A stretch of 64,000 nucleotides of DNA from DASSBQ01 sp040981125 (GTDB taxonomy: Bacteria > Nitrospirota > Nitrospiria > Nitrospirales > Nitrospiraceae): assembly GCA_040981125.1 (NCBI GenBank), contig JANRMQ010000001.1, positions 930,001-994,000 of the forward strand, in the 5' to 3' direction. The notes beneath the pieces were generated by a model. That model had not been told where the DNA came from, did no database searches, and saw only the letters and a program-made list of their open reading frames with translations. Both the position numbers and the translations under genes were made by a program. This document shows positions 17,584 through 27,273 of the stretch, piece by piece (the first letter of the stretch is position 1; each line of letters opens with the position of its first letter).

Positions 17584-18048
17584 CTACATCTGCTCGGAGA
17601 GGTACCGTGCTAATCCAACTTGTTCAACAGTCCGCAGCTGCGTCTCAAACCAGTCGATATGCTCTTCGGTGTCTATGAGCATATGCTCAAGCATATGTCG
17701 AGTGGTGTAGTCGGCTACCTTCGTGCAATGGGCAATCGCCTCACGCAAGAGCTCCACATCATCTTTTTCAAATTTTAGATCTCTCTCGAACAATTGTTTC
17801 ACATCAGACCCGGTTGCGACAGCTTCGACCTGTTGCATGTCCGGAACACCGTCGAGGTAAAGGATTTGATCGATCAACTGTCCCGCATGCTTCACTTCCC
17901 CCTGAACCAGGGATTCAAACTCGTCATGCAACCGCATATAGCCCCAGCTTTTACACAATCCGGCATGAAGCAGATACTGGTGAACGGCCGTCAATTCCGC
18001 CGTCAGGATCCTTTTCAGATTCTCAATGACACCCTCTTTCGCCTTCAC
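17584..18048 (-). CDS. bfr: Bacterioferritin subunit with Val at the heme-ligand position
   Basis: Encodes 154 residues, the normal length. Ungapped comparison with E. coli bacterioferritin shows the di-iron ligands Glu18, Glu51, His54, Glu94 and His130 kept, while position 127 is Thr instead of Glu. The heme ligand Met52 is Val (GEVKHAG). It is therefore a mostly preserved ferroxidase-type subunit that should not bind heme by itself. The product stores iron as a mineral inside a 24-subunit shell in the cytoplasm. It lies 82 bases after a second bacterioferritin gene and is probably co-transcribed and co-assembled with it. Confidence 0.92.
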   Translation of the reverse strand: MKAKEGVIENLKRILTAELTAVHQYLLHAGLCKSWGYMRLHDEFESLVQGEVKHAGQLIDQILYLDGVPDMQQVEAVATGSDVKQLFERDLKFEKDDVELLREAIAHCTKVADYTTRHMLEHMLIDTEEHIDWFETQLRTVEQVGLARYLSEQM

Positions 18049-18130
18049 CGGTCTCCCTCCATCGAACCATTGGTGATCATGATCATACTTGTCTCAGCGC
18101 CATCTTGCTTACTTATCTCCATCTGATGAA

Positions 18131-18607
18131 TCAACTCTCCTTCTTAATCTGCTCGGCCAGATAGTTTTCCAGCCCGATCTGCTTCACGGTTTCCATCTGC
18201 GTCTCGATCCAATCAATGTGCTCATCGACATCTTTTACCATATCCTCAAGCATGTGTCTGGTGGTGAAATCGCCGACTTTTGTGCAATGCGCGACTCCCT
18301 CACTCAGCAGCGCCAACATCTCCTGCTCGGCCTTGAGGTCGGCCTTAAATTGTTCCGGCACGGTTTCTCCGACATGCACATTGTTCAGGCGTTGCACGTT
18401 CGGGACGCCTTCCAAATAGAGAATATGCTCGATCAGCTCATCGGCGTCTTTCATCTCGTCAAAAGACCGTTGCTTCACGTGATGGTGGAGCCGTTCATAG
18501 CCCCAATTCGCGCACATTTTGGCATGCACAAAATATTGATTGATCGCCGTGAGATCGGCGGTGAGGATTTTGTTCAACAGCTCGATAATGCCTTCTTTTG
18601 CCTTCAT
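18131..18607 (-). CDS. bfr: Bacterioferritin subunit with heme ligand but altered di-iron site
   Basis: About 158 residues from ATG 18607, supported by AAGGAGAAG before it and by the family-typical start MKAKEG; a longer frame to 18697 is unlikely. The heme ligand Met52 is present (DEMKDAD). At the ferroxidase positions, Glu51, Glu94 and His130 are kept, but Glu18 is Asp, His54 is Asp and Glu127 is Val. It should bind heme yet have an impaired di-iron centre. Together with the next gene it forms a complementary pair, as described for two-subunit bacterioferritins of Magnetospirillum and Neisseria. Confidence 0.92.
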   Translation of the reverse strand: MKAKEGIIELLNKILTADLTAINQYFVHAKMCANWGYERLHHHVKQRSFDEMKDADELIEHILYLEGVPNVQRLNNVHVGETVPEQFKADLKAEQEMLALLSEGVAHCTKVGDFTTRHMLEDMVKDVDEHIDWIETQMETVKQIGLENYLAEQIKKES

Positions 18608-18908
18608 CGCTTGCTTCTCCTTCCGGCCGGGAGTTAATCGCGGGCATCCGTCACGTCCGAAGCGGCCATCAATGGCGCGACGGCTTATATCTTTCACTTA
18701 CATGCTTCATCATTATCGACATCCCGCGGATCATGTCAAGCCCGTTGTTAAGTAGTTCTGACTAACATTCTCATCTTCACTGAGAAGAGAACTCATTCTT
18801 GGCGCCGGGCGCGGCAAAACGCAACACAGGACCCGCTGTCGATTGGATCAAGCGCAATACGCCGGCCGGCACGCTCGGCTGAAATGTGGGACGGGAAGAT
18901 GAGCAGCT
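18608..18908. other. Intergenic region between topA and the bacterioferritin genes
   Basis: This gap of about 300 bases contains the promoter of the bacterioferritin pair (entered separately). No reading frame or T-run terminator for topA could be supported. Confidence 0.4.
18709..18739 (-). promoter_or_regulatory. Promoter of the bacterioferritin pair with possible iron-box overlap
   Basis: Read on the minus strand, TTGACA (18734-18739) is followed after 16 bases by GATAAT (18712-18717). Only one base departs from the sigma-70 consensus. The -10 is part of GATAATGAT (18709-18717), identical to the first nine bases of the classical Fur consensus, although the next ten match at only 3 positions (12 of 19 overall). 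It would give a leader of about 95 bases before ATG 18607. Confidence 0.55.
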
Positions 18909-21245
18909 TCAACCGGCTTCGCGGTAGCCGCACTCTTCATTGCGGCACTGTACCGTGCGACCGCTCTGCTTGGAGATTCTCTCAATGAGGAATGGAGCTT
19001 GGCATGTCGGGCAGGACTTGTTCACCGGACGATCCCACAATGCATACTCGCACTGAGGGTACCTGCTGCAGGCATAGAACGATCGGCCTTTTCTTGTCCT
19101 TTTCTGAACCAGATCACCCCCACACCCAGGGGTGGGGCACTTGATGCCCAGTGCGATGGCTTTTGTAGTCTTACACTCGGGATAAGCGGAACAGGCGAGG
19201 AATTTTCCAAACCGCCCGCTTTTTACCACCATGGGGCTGCCGCACTTCTCGCACTTCTCGTCGGTCGTCAGTTCCTCTTTCGGCACAACCTTGATGCTGC
19301 CGTCAGGAAGTCGCTGGAAGTTCTGAGTGTTCTTGCAGGGCGGATCTTCTTTGAATCCCGGACAAGCAAGGAATTTCCCGTTGCGGCCCCATTTGATCTC
19401 CATCATGCGGCCGCATTTTTCACACGGAATGTTCGTAGGCGGCTCCACAGTATCTTTCGGCCCGGGAATGTTCTGAGCATGTTCCATATCTCTCGTAAAG
19501 GGAGTGTAGAATTCCCGAACCGCCGTCACCCATGGTTTATTGCCTTCCTCCACCTCATCCAACTGCGCCTCCATCTGTGAAGTGAATTCCGTATCCAGAA
19601 GGTCCGGAAAACCCTTCATCAGAAAGTCGTTCACCGTCTTGCCGGTTTCAGTGGGAGCAAACCGTCCCTCCACTCTCTCGACATACTTGCGTTCCTGAAT
19701 GGTGGAAATGATCGAGGCGTAGGTGGAGGGACGTCCGATACCCTTTTCCTCAAGCTCCCGAATCAGCAACGCTTCATTGTACCGGGGTGGAGGTTGAGTA
19801 AAATGCTGCTTTGACAGAAGTCCCGGCTGATCCTGTCCTTCTCCGGCAACTAAGCGCAACGATTCGCCTTCCGACAACGCCGGCAACTGCCGTTCCGAGT
19901 CATCGTCGCTCTCCTGTTCCGCCCTGGTCTTTTGCGCACCGATTTCCTTGTCTGTTCCCTCCAGATACACAGCCGTGTGGCCGGGGAATTTCATCACGGT
20001 GCCCGTCGCTCTGAAGACATAATGATCATTCGTGCCGACAGGCGTACAATCAACCCGCGTTACATCAAAAATGGCCGGCACCATCTGCGACGCGATGAAC
20101 CGGTTCCAGATCAGCCTGTAGAGCTGATATTGGTCCGCCTGAAGGAACTGCCGAATGGATTCGGGGTCGCGAAAAGCCGAAGTCGGCCGGATGGCTTCAT
20201 GCGCTTCCTGCGCGGCCTTTTGCGTCTTGTACACATTTGGGACCTGCGGCAGGTACTCCTCCCCGAATCGATCCCTGATCAATCGACGCGCATCTTCCGT
20301 CGCTTCGGATGAAATACGCGGCGAATCCGTCCGCATATACGTAATCAGCCCTGTGGCGCCCTCTGCTCCGATTTCAATCCCTTCGTAAAGCTGTTGGGCC
20401 AGGGTCATAGTTTTCTTCGGAGTAAAGTGCAGTTTTCTGGCCGCCTCTTGCTGCAGACGGCTGGTGATAAACGGGGCGACCGGATTCCGTTTCTTTTCCT
20501 TTCGCTCGATTGATTGGACGGCGAACGACTTCCCATGAACGGCATCCACAATGCCATGAGCCTGCTCTGCCGTCGATATATCGGCGTCCTGACCGTTGAT
20601 ACTATGAAGCTTGGCATCGAACGGCGGGGGCTGCTCTCCCGCCAATGTAGCCACGATCGACCAATATTCTTCCGGACGAAAGGCATCTCGTTCCCGCTCC
20701 CGGTCGCAAATGAGCCGGACGGCCACGGATTGCACGCGTCCCATACTGAGCCCGCGGCGCACCTTTTTCCAGAGCAACTGGCTTCCCTGATATCCCACGA
20801 TTCGGTCCAGCACCCGACGGGCCTGTTGCGCCTGTACTAACTTCATATCGATCTGGCCAGGAGACTGAAGCGCCCGTCTAATCGCCGATTCGGTGATTTC
20901 ATTGAACAGCACTCTGAAGACTTTTCCGTCCTTCTTGCTCTTCTTTCCGTTCAGCTCCTGAGCAATGTGCCAGGCGATGGCTTCTCCTTCGCGATCCGGG
21001 TCAGGGGCGAGGTAGATTTTGTCGACCGCCTGCGCTTTCTTCTTGATCTCCGCCAACACTTTGGATTTGCCTTTGATGGTTACATACTGCGGCTCGAAAT
21101 CATTGTCGAGATCCACGCCCAGCTTGCTCGTCGGCAAATCCTTCACATGTCCCACCGACGCCATCACGGAGTAACCGCGCCCCAAATACTTAGTGATGGT
21201 CTTCGCCTTCGTTGGAGATTCCACAATGATGAGTGATTTCGCCAT
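18909..21245 (-). CDS. topA: DNA topoisomerase I
   Basis: Encodes 778 residues. The TOPRIM domain starts at once (SLIIVESPTKAKTITKYLG) with the acidic DPDREGEAIAWH. The active-site tyrosine lies in GLITYMRTDSPRIS. The C-terminal third carries four four-cysteine zinc ribbons, beginning CEKCGRMME, CEKCGSPMV, CPTPGCGGD and CPTCQAPFL. It relaxes negative supercoils by nicking and rejoining one strand. Length and domain order are normal for the bacterial type IA enzyme. The next gene upstream is dprA, a common topA neighbour in many genomes. Confidence 0.97.
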   Translation of the reverse strand: MAKSLIIVESPTKAKTITKYLGRGYSVMASVGHVKDLPTSKLGVDLDNDFEPQYVTIKGKSKVLAEIKKKAQAVDKIYLAPDPDREGEAIAWHIAQELNGKKSKKDGKVFRVLFNEITESAIRRALQSPGQIDMKLVQAQQARRVLDRIVGYQGSQLLWKKVRRGLSMGRVQSVAVRLICDRERERDAFRPEEYWSIVATLAGEQPPPFDAKLHSINGQDADISTAEQAHGIVDAVHGKSFAVQSIERKEKKRNPVAPFITSRLQQEAARKLHFTPKKTMTLAQQLYEGIEIGAEGATGLITYMRTDSPRISSEATEDARRLIRDRFGEEYLPQVPNVYKTQKAAQEAHEAIRPTSAFRDPESIRQFLQADQYQLYRLIWNRFIASQMVPAIFDVTRVDCTPVGTNDHYVFRATGTVMKFPGHTAVYLEGTDKEIGAQKTRAEQESDDDSERQLPALSEGESLRLVAGEGQDQPGLLSKQHFTQPPPRYNEALLIRELEEKGIGRPSTYASIISTIQERKYVERVEGRFAPTETGKTVNDFLMKGFPDLLDTEFTSQMEAQLDEVEEGNKPWVTAVREFYTPFTRDMEHAQNIPGPKDTVEPPTNIPCEKCGRMMEIKWGRNGKFLACPGFKEDPPCKNTQNFQRLPDGSIKVVPKEELTTDEKCEKCGSPMVVKSGRFGKFLACSAYPECKTTKAIALGIKCPTPGCGGDLVQKRTRKGRSFYACSRYPQCEYALWDRPVNKSCPTCQAPFLIERISKQSGRTVQCRNEECGYREAG

Positions 21246-21349
21246 ATGAATCCTACCGCCCTCTTCGCTTACGCTCGATGTCCTGTCTCTGTCTTCACTA
21301 TAGCAAATTTCAGAGATGTCTCCGCAAGCAGAGGCCTAACTCTCTGAAA

Positions 21350-22471
21350 CTACAGACGTAGATATTCATTGCCCGGAAATTGGCGAACACAATTCTTCAG
21401 TTCCAGCGCAAGAAGAGCCGTTGCGACCTGTGAAGGCGCCAATCCGGTTTTTCGTATTACGGCATCCATAGATTGAGGCTCGCATGACAAGGCATCATAC
21501 ACCAGAGTCTCTTCATTTCCAAAGCACCGATCAGAATGCTGGGCACGTGCGTCGCGCGTTCGAAGCCGTTCCTTGAAGACTCCGTCCACCTGCGAAATGA
21601 GTTCATCAATGACATCGCTTCCCGACTCCACCAATTTTGCACCTTCCTTGATCAGCGCGTTCGGCCCCCGACTGGTTTCGCACTTGACCATTCCCGGCAC
21701 TGCGAAGACTTCTCGTCCCTGATCAGCCGCCAATCTCGCTGTAATAAGCGATCCGCTGTTCAAGGCGGCTTCGGTTACGATCACGCCGAGAGCCAGACCG
21801 CTGATGATTCGGTTCCGGCGCGGGAAATGATGACTATGAGGAGGCGCGCCGATCGGCAACTCCGACAGCACCGCCCCTCGCTGCTCGATGTCGCGCCGCA
21901 GCCTGGCGTGAACGGAGGGATAGGTCCGTTCGATTCCGCAGCCCGAAACGGCGATCGTCCTCCCTCCGGCCTCGATTGCTCCTCGATGAGCAGCCGCATC
22001 GATACCTAACGCCAAGCCGCTGACAATGGTAAATCCGGCCATTGCCAATTCATGGCTCAATTCTTCGGTAAACAGACGTCCGGCATGCGAGGCTCGCCTG
22101 GACCCGACGATGGCCACAGCATACTGATCTGTGGGGTCCACCCGTCCCGAGACATACAAAAGCGGCGGAGGATCCGCAATCGCCCGTAGGCGAACAGGAT
22201 AGGCGTCATCGGAATAGACCAATACAGTGACGCCCAAACGATCCAGGGATTGAAGCTCCCTGTCGATCCGGCGTTCCATACTCGCCGGAAGGCCGGAGCG
22301 AATTGCTTGAGCCAACCTCGGGCGGCACCCGACCTGGACCAGGGTCTCTTCGGATGCTTCCAGCACCGACTCGGGTGAGCCCAATGCTTGGACAAGAGCC
22401 AGCATCGTCGTATCACCGACTCCCGTGACGGCGCGCAGCACCAACCACGGGCGAATCATGGCAGTATTCAT
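21350..22471 (-). CDS. dprA: DNA processing protein DprA
   Basis: About 373 residues from ATG 22471; the frame stays open to a GTG at 22588, but the extra stretch is Arg/Pro-rich and not family-like. A helix-hairpin-helix/SAM-like N terminus (VGDTTMLALVQALGSPESVL) is followed by the Rossmann-like core (AVAIVGSRRASHAGRLFTEE, SGLALGIDAAAHRGA, FPRRNRIISGLALGVIVTEA) and a C-terminal winged helix. DprA protects incoming single-stranded DNA and loads RecA during transformation. No other competence gene lies in the window. Confidence 0.93.
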   Translation of the reverse strand: MNTAMIRPWLVLRAVTGVGDTTMLALVQALGSPESVLEASEETLVQVGCRPRLAQAIRSGLPASMERRIDRELQSLDRLGVTVLVYSDDAYPVRLRAIADPPPLLYVSGRVDPTDQYAVAIVGSRRASHAGRLFTEELSHELAMAGFTIVSGLALGIDAAAHRGAIEAGGRTIAVSGCGIERTYPSVHARLRRDIEQRGAVLSELPIGAPPHSHHFPRRNRIISGLALGVIVTEAALNSGSLITARLAADQGREVFAVPGMVKCETSRGPNALIKEGAKLVESGSDVIDELISQVDGVFKERLRTRDARAQHSDRCFGNEETLVYDALSCEPQSMDAVIRKTGLAPSQVATALLALELKNCVRQFPGNEYLRL

Positions 22472-22602
22472 ACGAGAGTTGGATCGAGCCGATATGCGGA
22501 CCTGCGGGTGCGGACCATCCCGGACGGCAATAGCAGGAGAGGCATCGCGAATACGCAATGGGATTCCTGCAGGGCGGCGTGGGCGCACAACGCCGTTTCA
22601 AG

Positions 22603-24111
22603 TTACATCATGACCAAGTCGTATTGCTCCAAATGCAACTTGCTGTCGGGCATGACGATGATCTTTGCCGCATAACGCCGTTCGAGATCTTCCAAACCTT
22701 GCTGCTCCTCTTCCTGAAGCAGTCTCGCAACGGAAGGGTGGGCTCCCACGATAATGCGCTGTTGCTCCGATGAACTGCCGAGGCGTCGAATGTCGCGAAA
22801 AATCTCATAAGCGACCGTCATCGGCGACTTCGTGTAGCCTCGGCCGTCGCAATAGTGACAGGGCTCCGACAACGCCCGCAGGAGATCTTCCCTGACACGC
22901 TCGCGTGAAATTTCGATGAGGCCGAGATCTGAAATCCGGGAAATGCGGGTTCTCGCCTTGTCGGCCGCCATCGCATCGACGAGGGCATGATAGACCTTGT
23001 CCCGATTCTTCTCGCGTTCCATATCGATGAAATCCACAATGATGATCCCGCCGATCCCACGGAGTTTGACCTGGTAGGCGATTTCTCGCGCCGCCTCGAG
23101 ATTATTGCGCAAGATCGTCTCCTCCTGGTCTCGCTTGCCGACGAACCGGCCGGTGTTCACGTCGATGACGGTCATGGCTTCGGTATGATCGATAACGATG
23201 TACCCTCCGGATTTGAGCCATACTTTTCGGCTCAGGGCGCGCGCGATTTCTTGCTCGACACCAAGATAATCAAAGAGGCTCTCTTCTTTGTCATAAAAAT
23301 GGATGCGGGACGTTTGTTCCGGCGAAAAGCGCTGCACAAAATTTCTGATGGCCTCATATTCATCGCGGGAATCGATCAGCAGTCGATCGACTTTTCGCCC
23401 GAACAAATCTCGAACGACTCGAAAACTCAGGCTCAGATCGCTGTGCAGCAGGGCCGGCGCCGGATGCTGATCGCGCTTAGTCAACACATCCTGCCACAAC
23501 ACATGCAAGAACTCGACATCGGCGCGGAGGTCTTCTTCCTTCACTCCTTCGCTGACGGTCCGCACGATATACCCATACCCAGGCCTACGAACCCGTTTCA
23601 TAATCTCTTTCAAACGGGCCCGCTCTTCATCCCGAGCGATCCGTCGAGAGACTCCGATATGCTCGACGGTCGGCATAAAAACCAGGTATCGGCCCGGCAA
23701 TGAGACATAGGTGGTGACGCGAGGTCCCTTGGTGCCGATCGGACCTTTCGAAATTTGAACCATCAGCTCTTGCCCTTCACTGAGCAGTTCCTCAATCGGC
23801 TTCGAGGTCTGTCGCTTGGGGCGAGGCACTTCGGAATCCCGATCATCGTCCTCCGCATCCACGAGAGTATCCGCCGGTTCCGTATCTTCGGACAGATCGG
23901 AGACATGCATGAAGGCCGCTTTCTCAAGACCGATATCGACGAATGCGGCCTGCATGCCCGGCAAGACCTTGGCCACCCGCCCTTTATAAATATTTCCGAC
24001 AAAGTCTTTATCTTTCGCCCGGTCGCCGTATAGGTCCGTGACGACCCCATTGTCGAGTACCGCGACCCGCGTCTCTTCGCGGGCCTGGCTGATCGCTATC
24101 TCCACACTCAT
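22603..24111 (-). CDS. rng: Ribonuclease G/E family endoribonuclease
   Basis: Encodes 502 residues, with AAGGAG before ATG 24111. An S1 RNA-binding domain (about residues 38-130) holds an acidic insertion rich in Asp and Glu around residues 74-95. The catalytic part has the two metal-binding aspartate regions (MTVIDVNTGRFVGK and GIIIVDFIDMERE) and the zinc-link CHYCDGRGYTKS. Length matches RNase G rather than full-length RNase E, which carries a long degradosome scaffold. It would cleave rRNA precursors and mRNAs in single-stranded AU-rich regions. It lies between the cell-shape genes and dprA. Confidence 0.94.
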   Translation of the reverse strand: MSVEIAISQAREETRVAVLDNGVVTDLYGDRAKDKDFVGNIYKGRVAKVLPGMQAAFVDIGLEKAAFMHVSDLSEDTEPADTLVDAEDDDRDSEVPRPKRQTSKPIEELLSEGQELMVQISKGPIGTKGPRVTTYVSLPGRYLVFMPTVEHIGVSRRIARDEERARLKEIMKRVRRPGYGYIVRTVSEGVKEEDLRADVEFLHVLWQDVLTKRDQHPAPALLHSDLSLSFRVVRDLFGRKVDRLLIDSRDEYEAIRNFVQRFSPEQTSRIHFYDKEESLFDYLGVEQEIARALSRKVWLKSGGYIVIDHTEAMTVIDVNTGRFVGKRDQEETILRNNLEAAREIAYQVKLRGIGGIIIVDFIDMEREKNRDKVYHALVDAMAADKARTRISRISDLGLIEISRERVREDLLRALSEPCHYCDGRGYTKSPMTVAYEIFRDIRRLGSSSEQQRIIVGAHPSVARLLQEEEQQGLEDLERRYAAKIIVMPDSKLHLEQYDLVMM

Positions 24112-24254
24112 ATCAACTCCTTCAAATCCGGGTCAGACGCGATGCGGGTCGGGCGGGGGCGACAGCGCCCGGGTATCGATGCATCCCTCACTCACGCGGC
24201 TTCCCTGTTTAACGATCGGCCGCAGCCGAATCTACGTATAGCTCCATAACGGTT

Positions 24255-25373
24255 TCAATAGAATAATGCTAATCGCCGGCGCTTGACATTCAACAAGAGT
24301 CCCAGCGACGCCATGATCATGATGGTCGCACTGCCTCCATAGCTCATCAGAGGCAGCGGAATCCCCACGATCGGAAACATACCGGCTGTCATGCCGATGT
24401 TCACAACGACACAAAAACATAACATAGCGACGATCCCGGCCGCTAAAAGCACACCGAGCGTGTCTTTGGCGCGAGTGGCGATCTCAAGAGACACCCAGAT
24501 CAACATGACAAACAGCGCAAGGAGAGCCAGGACTCCCAGGAATCCCCATTCTTCCGCAAACACCGCAAAAACAAAGTCGGTATGGCCTTCCGGAAGAAAT
24601 TTCAGCTGGCTTTGCGTGCCGCCGTGCAATCCCTTGCCGACCAACTCACCGGACCCTATTGCAATGCGCGATTGAAGGGCATGGTACCCCTTTCCTCCCG
24701 GATCATACTCCGGATCGACAAACGCCATAATGCGCTGGCGTTGGTAGTCATGAAGCGAGCCCCACACGTACTCCCAGGCGAAGGGAAACAGCATCAATGA
24801 AAAGAGCAGGATGATTCCCAGCGCCTTGGATCGCACGCCCACCATGAGCAACATAGCGGCATACACGGCGACAAAGCTCAGTCCACTCCCCAAGTCAGGC
24901 TGCCTTAAAATCAACAGTAATCCAGGCAACACCAGGAGGCCCGGTATGACGACCCGCTGTATCCATCCGACCCGCGGCACAGACGAATAATATTTTGCCA
25001 ATACAAGAATGAGCACGAGTTTGGCGAATTCCGACGGCTGAAACGCGAACGGCCCAATGCTCATCCACCGTTGCGCCCCATGGGATGTTTTACCCATCAT
25101 GAGCACGACGGCCAGCAGCACAAGGACCACAGCATAAGCAGGATAAGCCAACCGTGCAACTTTATGATAGTCGGACACCAGCATGACAACAAAGGCGACA
25201 GAGCCCAACCCGATCCAAACGACTTGTTTCAGATACAGGGGCACACCGCTGTCCTGCTGATACGTCACGCTGTAAATCGAGATCAGCCCGAATGAAAGAA
25301 TCGCTAGAATCAACCCTATGAAACGGATATCAAAACTATCCAATCCACGACTGTCGATCACACGGTCAATCAT
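24255..25373 (-). CDS. rodA: Rod-shape peptidoglycan glycosyltransferase RodA
   Basis: Encodes 372 residues with about ten hydrophobic segments, typical of the SEDS family. Characteristic stretches include GKTSHGAQRWMSIGPFAFQP, LRQPDLGSGLSF, and the final loop GIPLPLMSYGGSATIM. RodA polymerises glycan strands from lipid II for lateral wall growth. It overlaps the start of its usual partner gene mrdA by eight bases and ends the mreB-mreC-mreD-mrdA-rodA block. Confidence 0.96.
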   Translation of the reverse strand: MIDRVIDSRGLDSFDIRFIGLILAILSFGLISIYSVTYQQDSGVPLYLKQVVWIGLGSVAFVVMLVSDYHKVARLAYPAYAVVLVLLAVVLMMGKTSHGAQRWMSIGPFAFQPSEFAKLVLILVLAKYYSSVPRVGWIQRVVIPGLLVLPGLLLILRQPDLGSGLSFVAVYAAMLLMVGVRSKALGIILLFSLMLFPFAWEYVWGSLHDYQRQRIMAFVDPEYDPGGKGYHALQSRIAIGSGELVGKGLHGGTQSQLKFLPEGHTDFVFAVFAEEWGFLGVLALLALFVMLIWVSLEIATRAKDTLGVLLAAGIVAMLCFCVVVNIGMTAGMFPIVGIPLPLMSYGGSATIMIMASLGLLLNVKRRRLALFY

Positions 25374-27252
25374 GGCGACGATGTGGGGCGGATTCCGGCG
25401 AAGCGGCGATCAATCCCGCGGCCGTATGGATCGAGGGGGCAGAGGCGGAAAATTTCGCGTACGCTTCAATGATTTCTTTCGCGAGTGGCGCGGCGGCCGA
25501 ACCACCGTGGCCCATATGCTCCGCAAGCACGGCTACCGCGATTTTAGGATCATCCACCGGCGCAAAGGCCACGAACCACGCATGATCGCGGAACTTCTTG
25601 GGGATGTCCTTCTCCGGCCCCGTGCGTAACGCGGCCGTCTGCGCAGTCCCGGTCTTGCCGGCGATAGATATGAGAGGCGATCTCGCGCGCGTCCCGGTCC
25701 CTTCCTTCACGACGCCGGCCAGCGCCTCCTTAATGACTTTCAACGTGCCGGGTTTGACGGACAGCCGCCCTCGCACGGTCGGCTCAAGGTTTTTCCTGAG
25801 TCCGCTGCTCCGATCCATTACCGCTTTGACGACTCGCGGTCTGAAGGCCACCCCGTCATTCGCGACCGTCCCAATCACACCGGCCATCTGAAGCGGAGTC
25901 ACCGTCACATAGCCTTGTCCGATAGAGGCGGAAATTGTTTCACCGGGAAACCAGGGCTGTCCTCTCGCCTTTTGCTTCCAGGCTGTGGATGGGACAATGC
26001 CGACGCGCTCCGATGGCAACTCCACACCGGTTTCATGTCCCAGCCCGAATTGATGGGCATAGTCCGCAATCGTGTCGATTCCCATACGCTGTCCGACGGT
26101 GTAGAAATACACATCGCAAGAATGCACCAATGCATGATTCATGTCGACCGCCCCATGGCCCGAAGCCTTCCAGTCGCGGAATAGACGATTGCCGAACTGA
26201 TATCCTCCGGTGCAGCGGACAGTGCTGGACGGCGTCATCGTGTTTGTTTCCAACGCCGCCGCCGCCATCACCACTTTAAACGTGGACCCCGGCGGATACT
26301 GTCCCTGGGTCGCGCGATTGTTCAGCGGGCGGCCTTCGTCCTGCACGATGTCCGCCCATTGTTTTGACGTGAGTTCCTTCGAGAGCACATTGGGATCAAA
26401 CGTCGGCCGGCTCGCCATCGCCAGGATGTCCCCATTGGTCGGATCCAAAGCCACGATTGCTCCCGTGTCTTCACCGAGCAGGTCTTCAGCCAGTTTTTGC
26501 AAGCGCGCGTCGATCGTCAAGTATAAATCATCGCCCGCCACAGGCATATCCGCCACGACCGCCCGCTTTTCATGTCCCAGCGCGTCGACCTCTACGGTTT
26601 TTTGTCCCGACCTGCCCCGAACTTCCCGGTCAAAAAATTTCTCGACCGCATACTGTCCCACAATGCTCCCCTGATGAAGATCGGCGAACTCAGGCTTTTC
26701 CAGCTGCTCAGACGAAATCTCTCCGACATACCCGAGAAGATGGGCGGCAACCGGCCCTCCTGGATAATTACGCTGCGACTCGACCTGAATCATCACTCCG
26801 GGCAAATCGAGTCGGTGGGATTCGATGATCGTAGCTTCCCGCAACGTGAGCCGGTCTTTGATCTTCCGGGGTTGGAGTTTGCTCAGCCGGCCGATGGACA
26901 GTTTCTTCTGTATGAAATCAGGCTCCAGGTTGAGCAACGTCGCCAGCGTGGACACCAATCCTTCGCGATCCTTCACATCCTCCAATGTCACGTACAAGCT
27001 GAAGCTCGGAACATTATTCGCCAGCAAAATACCGTTCCGATCATAGATCAGCCCCCTGGCCGGCTCCAAGATCACCGAGCGAGTCCGATTGTTCTCGGAC
27101 AGATCACGGTAATAGGGGCCTTCGCGAATTTGGAGATGCCATAATCGTAAAGCAAGAAGCGCAACCACCAGCATCAACCCGACACGCAGAATGCCGAGCC
27201 GTCGTTGAACATCCACGAACTCATTGTCTTGAATACCGGCCGAGGCCATCAC
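25366..27252 (-). CDS. mrdA: Penicillin-binding protein 2
   Basis: Encodes 628 residues. A single N-terminal membrane anchor (LMLVVALLALRLWHLQI) precedes the pedestal domain (LEPARGLIYDRNGILLANNV) and the transpeptidase domain. The active-site motifs are PPGSTFKVVMA (SxxK) and AGKTGTAQTAA (KTG). This class B enzyme cross-links the glycan made by RodA during rod elongation. It lies directly after mreD and overlaps rodA, the normal elongasome arrangement. Confidence 0.97.
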   Translation of the reverse strand: MMASAGIQDNEFVDVQRRLGILRVGLMLVVALLALRLWHLQIREGPYYRDLSENNRTRSVILEPARGLIYDRNGILLANNVPSFSLYVTLEDVKDREGLVSTLATLLNLEPDFIQKKLSIGRLSKLQPRKIKDRLTLREATIIESHRLDLPGVMIQVESQRNYPGGPVAAHLLGYVGEISSEQLEKPEFADLHQGSIVGQYAVEKFFDREVRGRSGQKTVEVDALGHEKRAVVADMPVAGDDLYLTIDARLQKLAEDLLGEDTGAIVALDPTNGDILAMASRPTFDPNVLSKELTSKQWADIVQDEGRPLNNRATQGQYPPGSTFKVVMAAAALETNTMTPSSTVRCTGGYQFGNRLFRDWKASGHGAVDMNHALVHSCDVYFYTVGQRMGIDTIADYAHQFGLGHETGVELPSERVGIVPSTAWKQKARGQPWFPGETISASIGQGYVTVTPLQMAGVIGTVANDGVAFRPRVVKAVMDRSSGLRKNLEPTVRGRLSVKPGTLKVIKEALAGVVKEGTGTRARSPLISIAGKTGTAQTAALRTGPEKDIPKKFRDHAWFVAFAPVDDPKIAVAVLAEHMGHGGSAAAPLAKEIIEAYAKFSASAPSIHTAAGLIAASPESAPHRRHD

Positions 27253-27273
27253 ACCCGCCCAATCCTCACGCGA

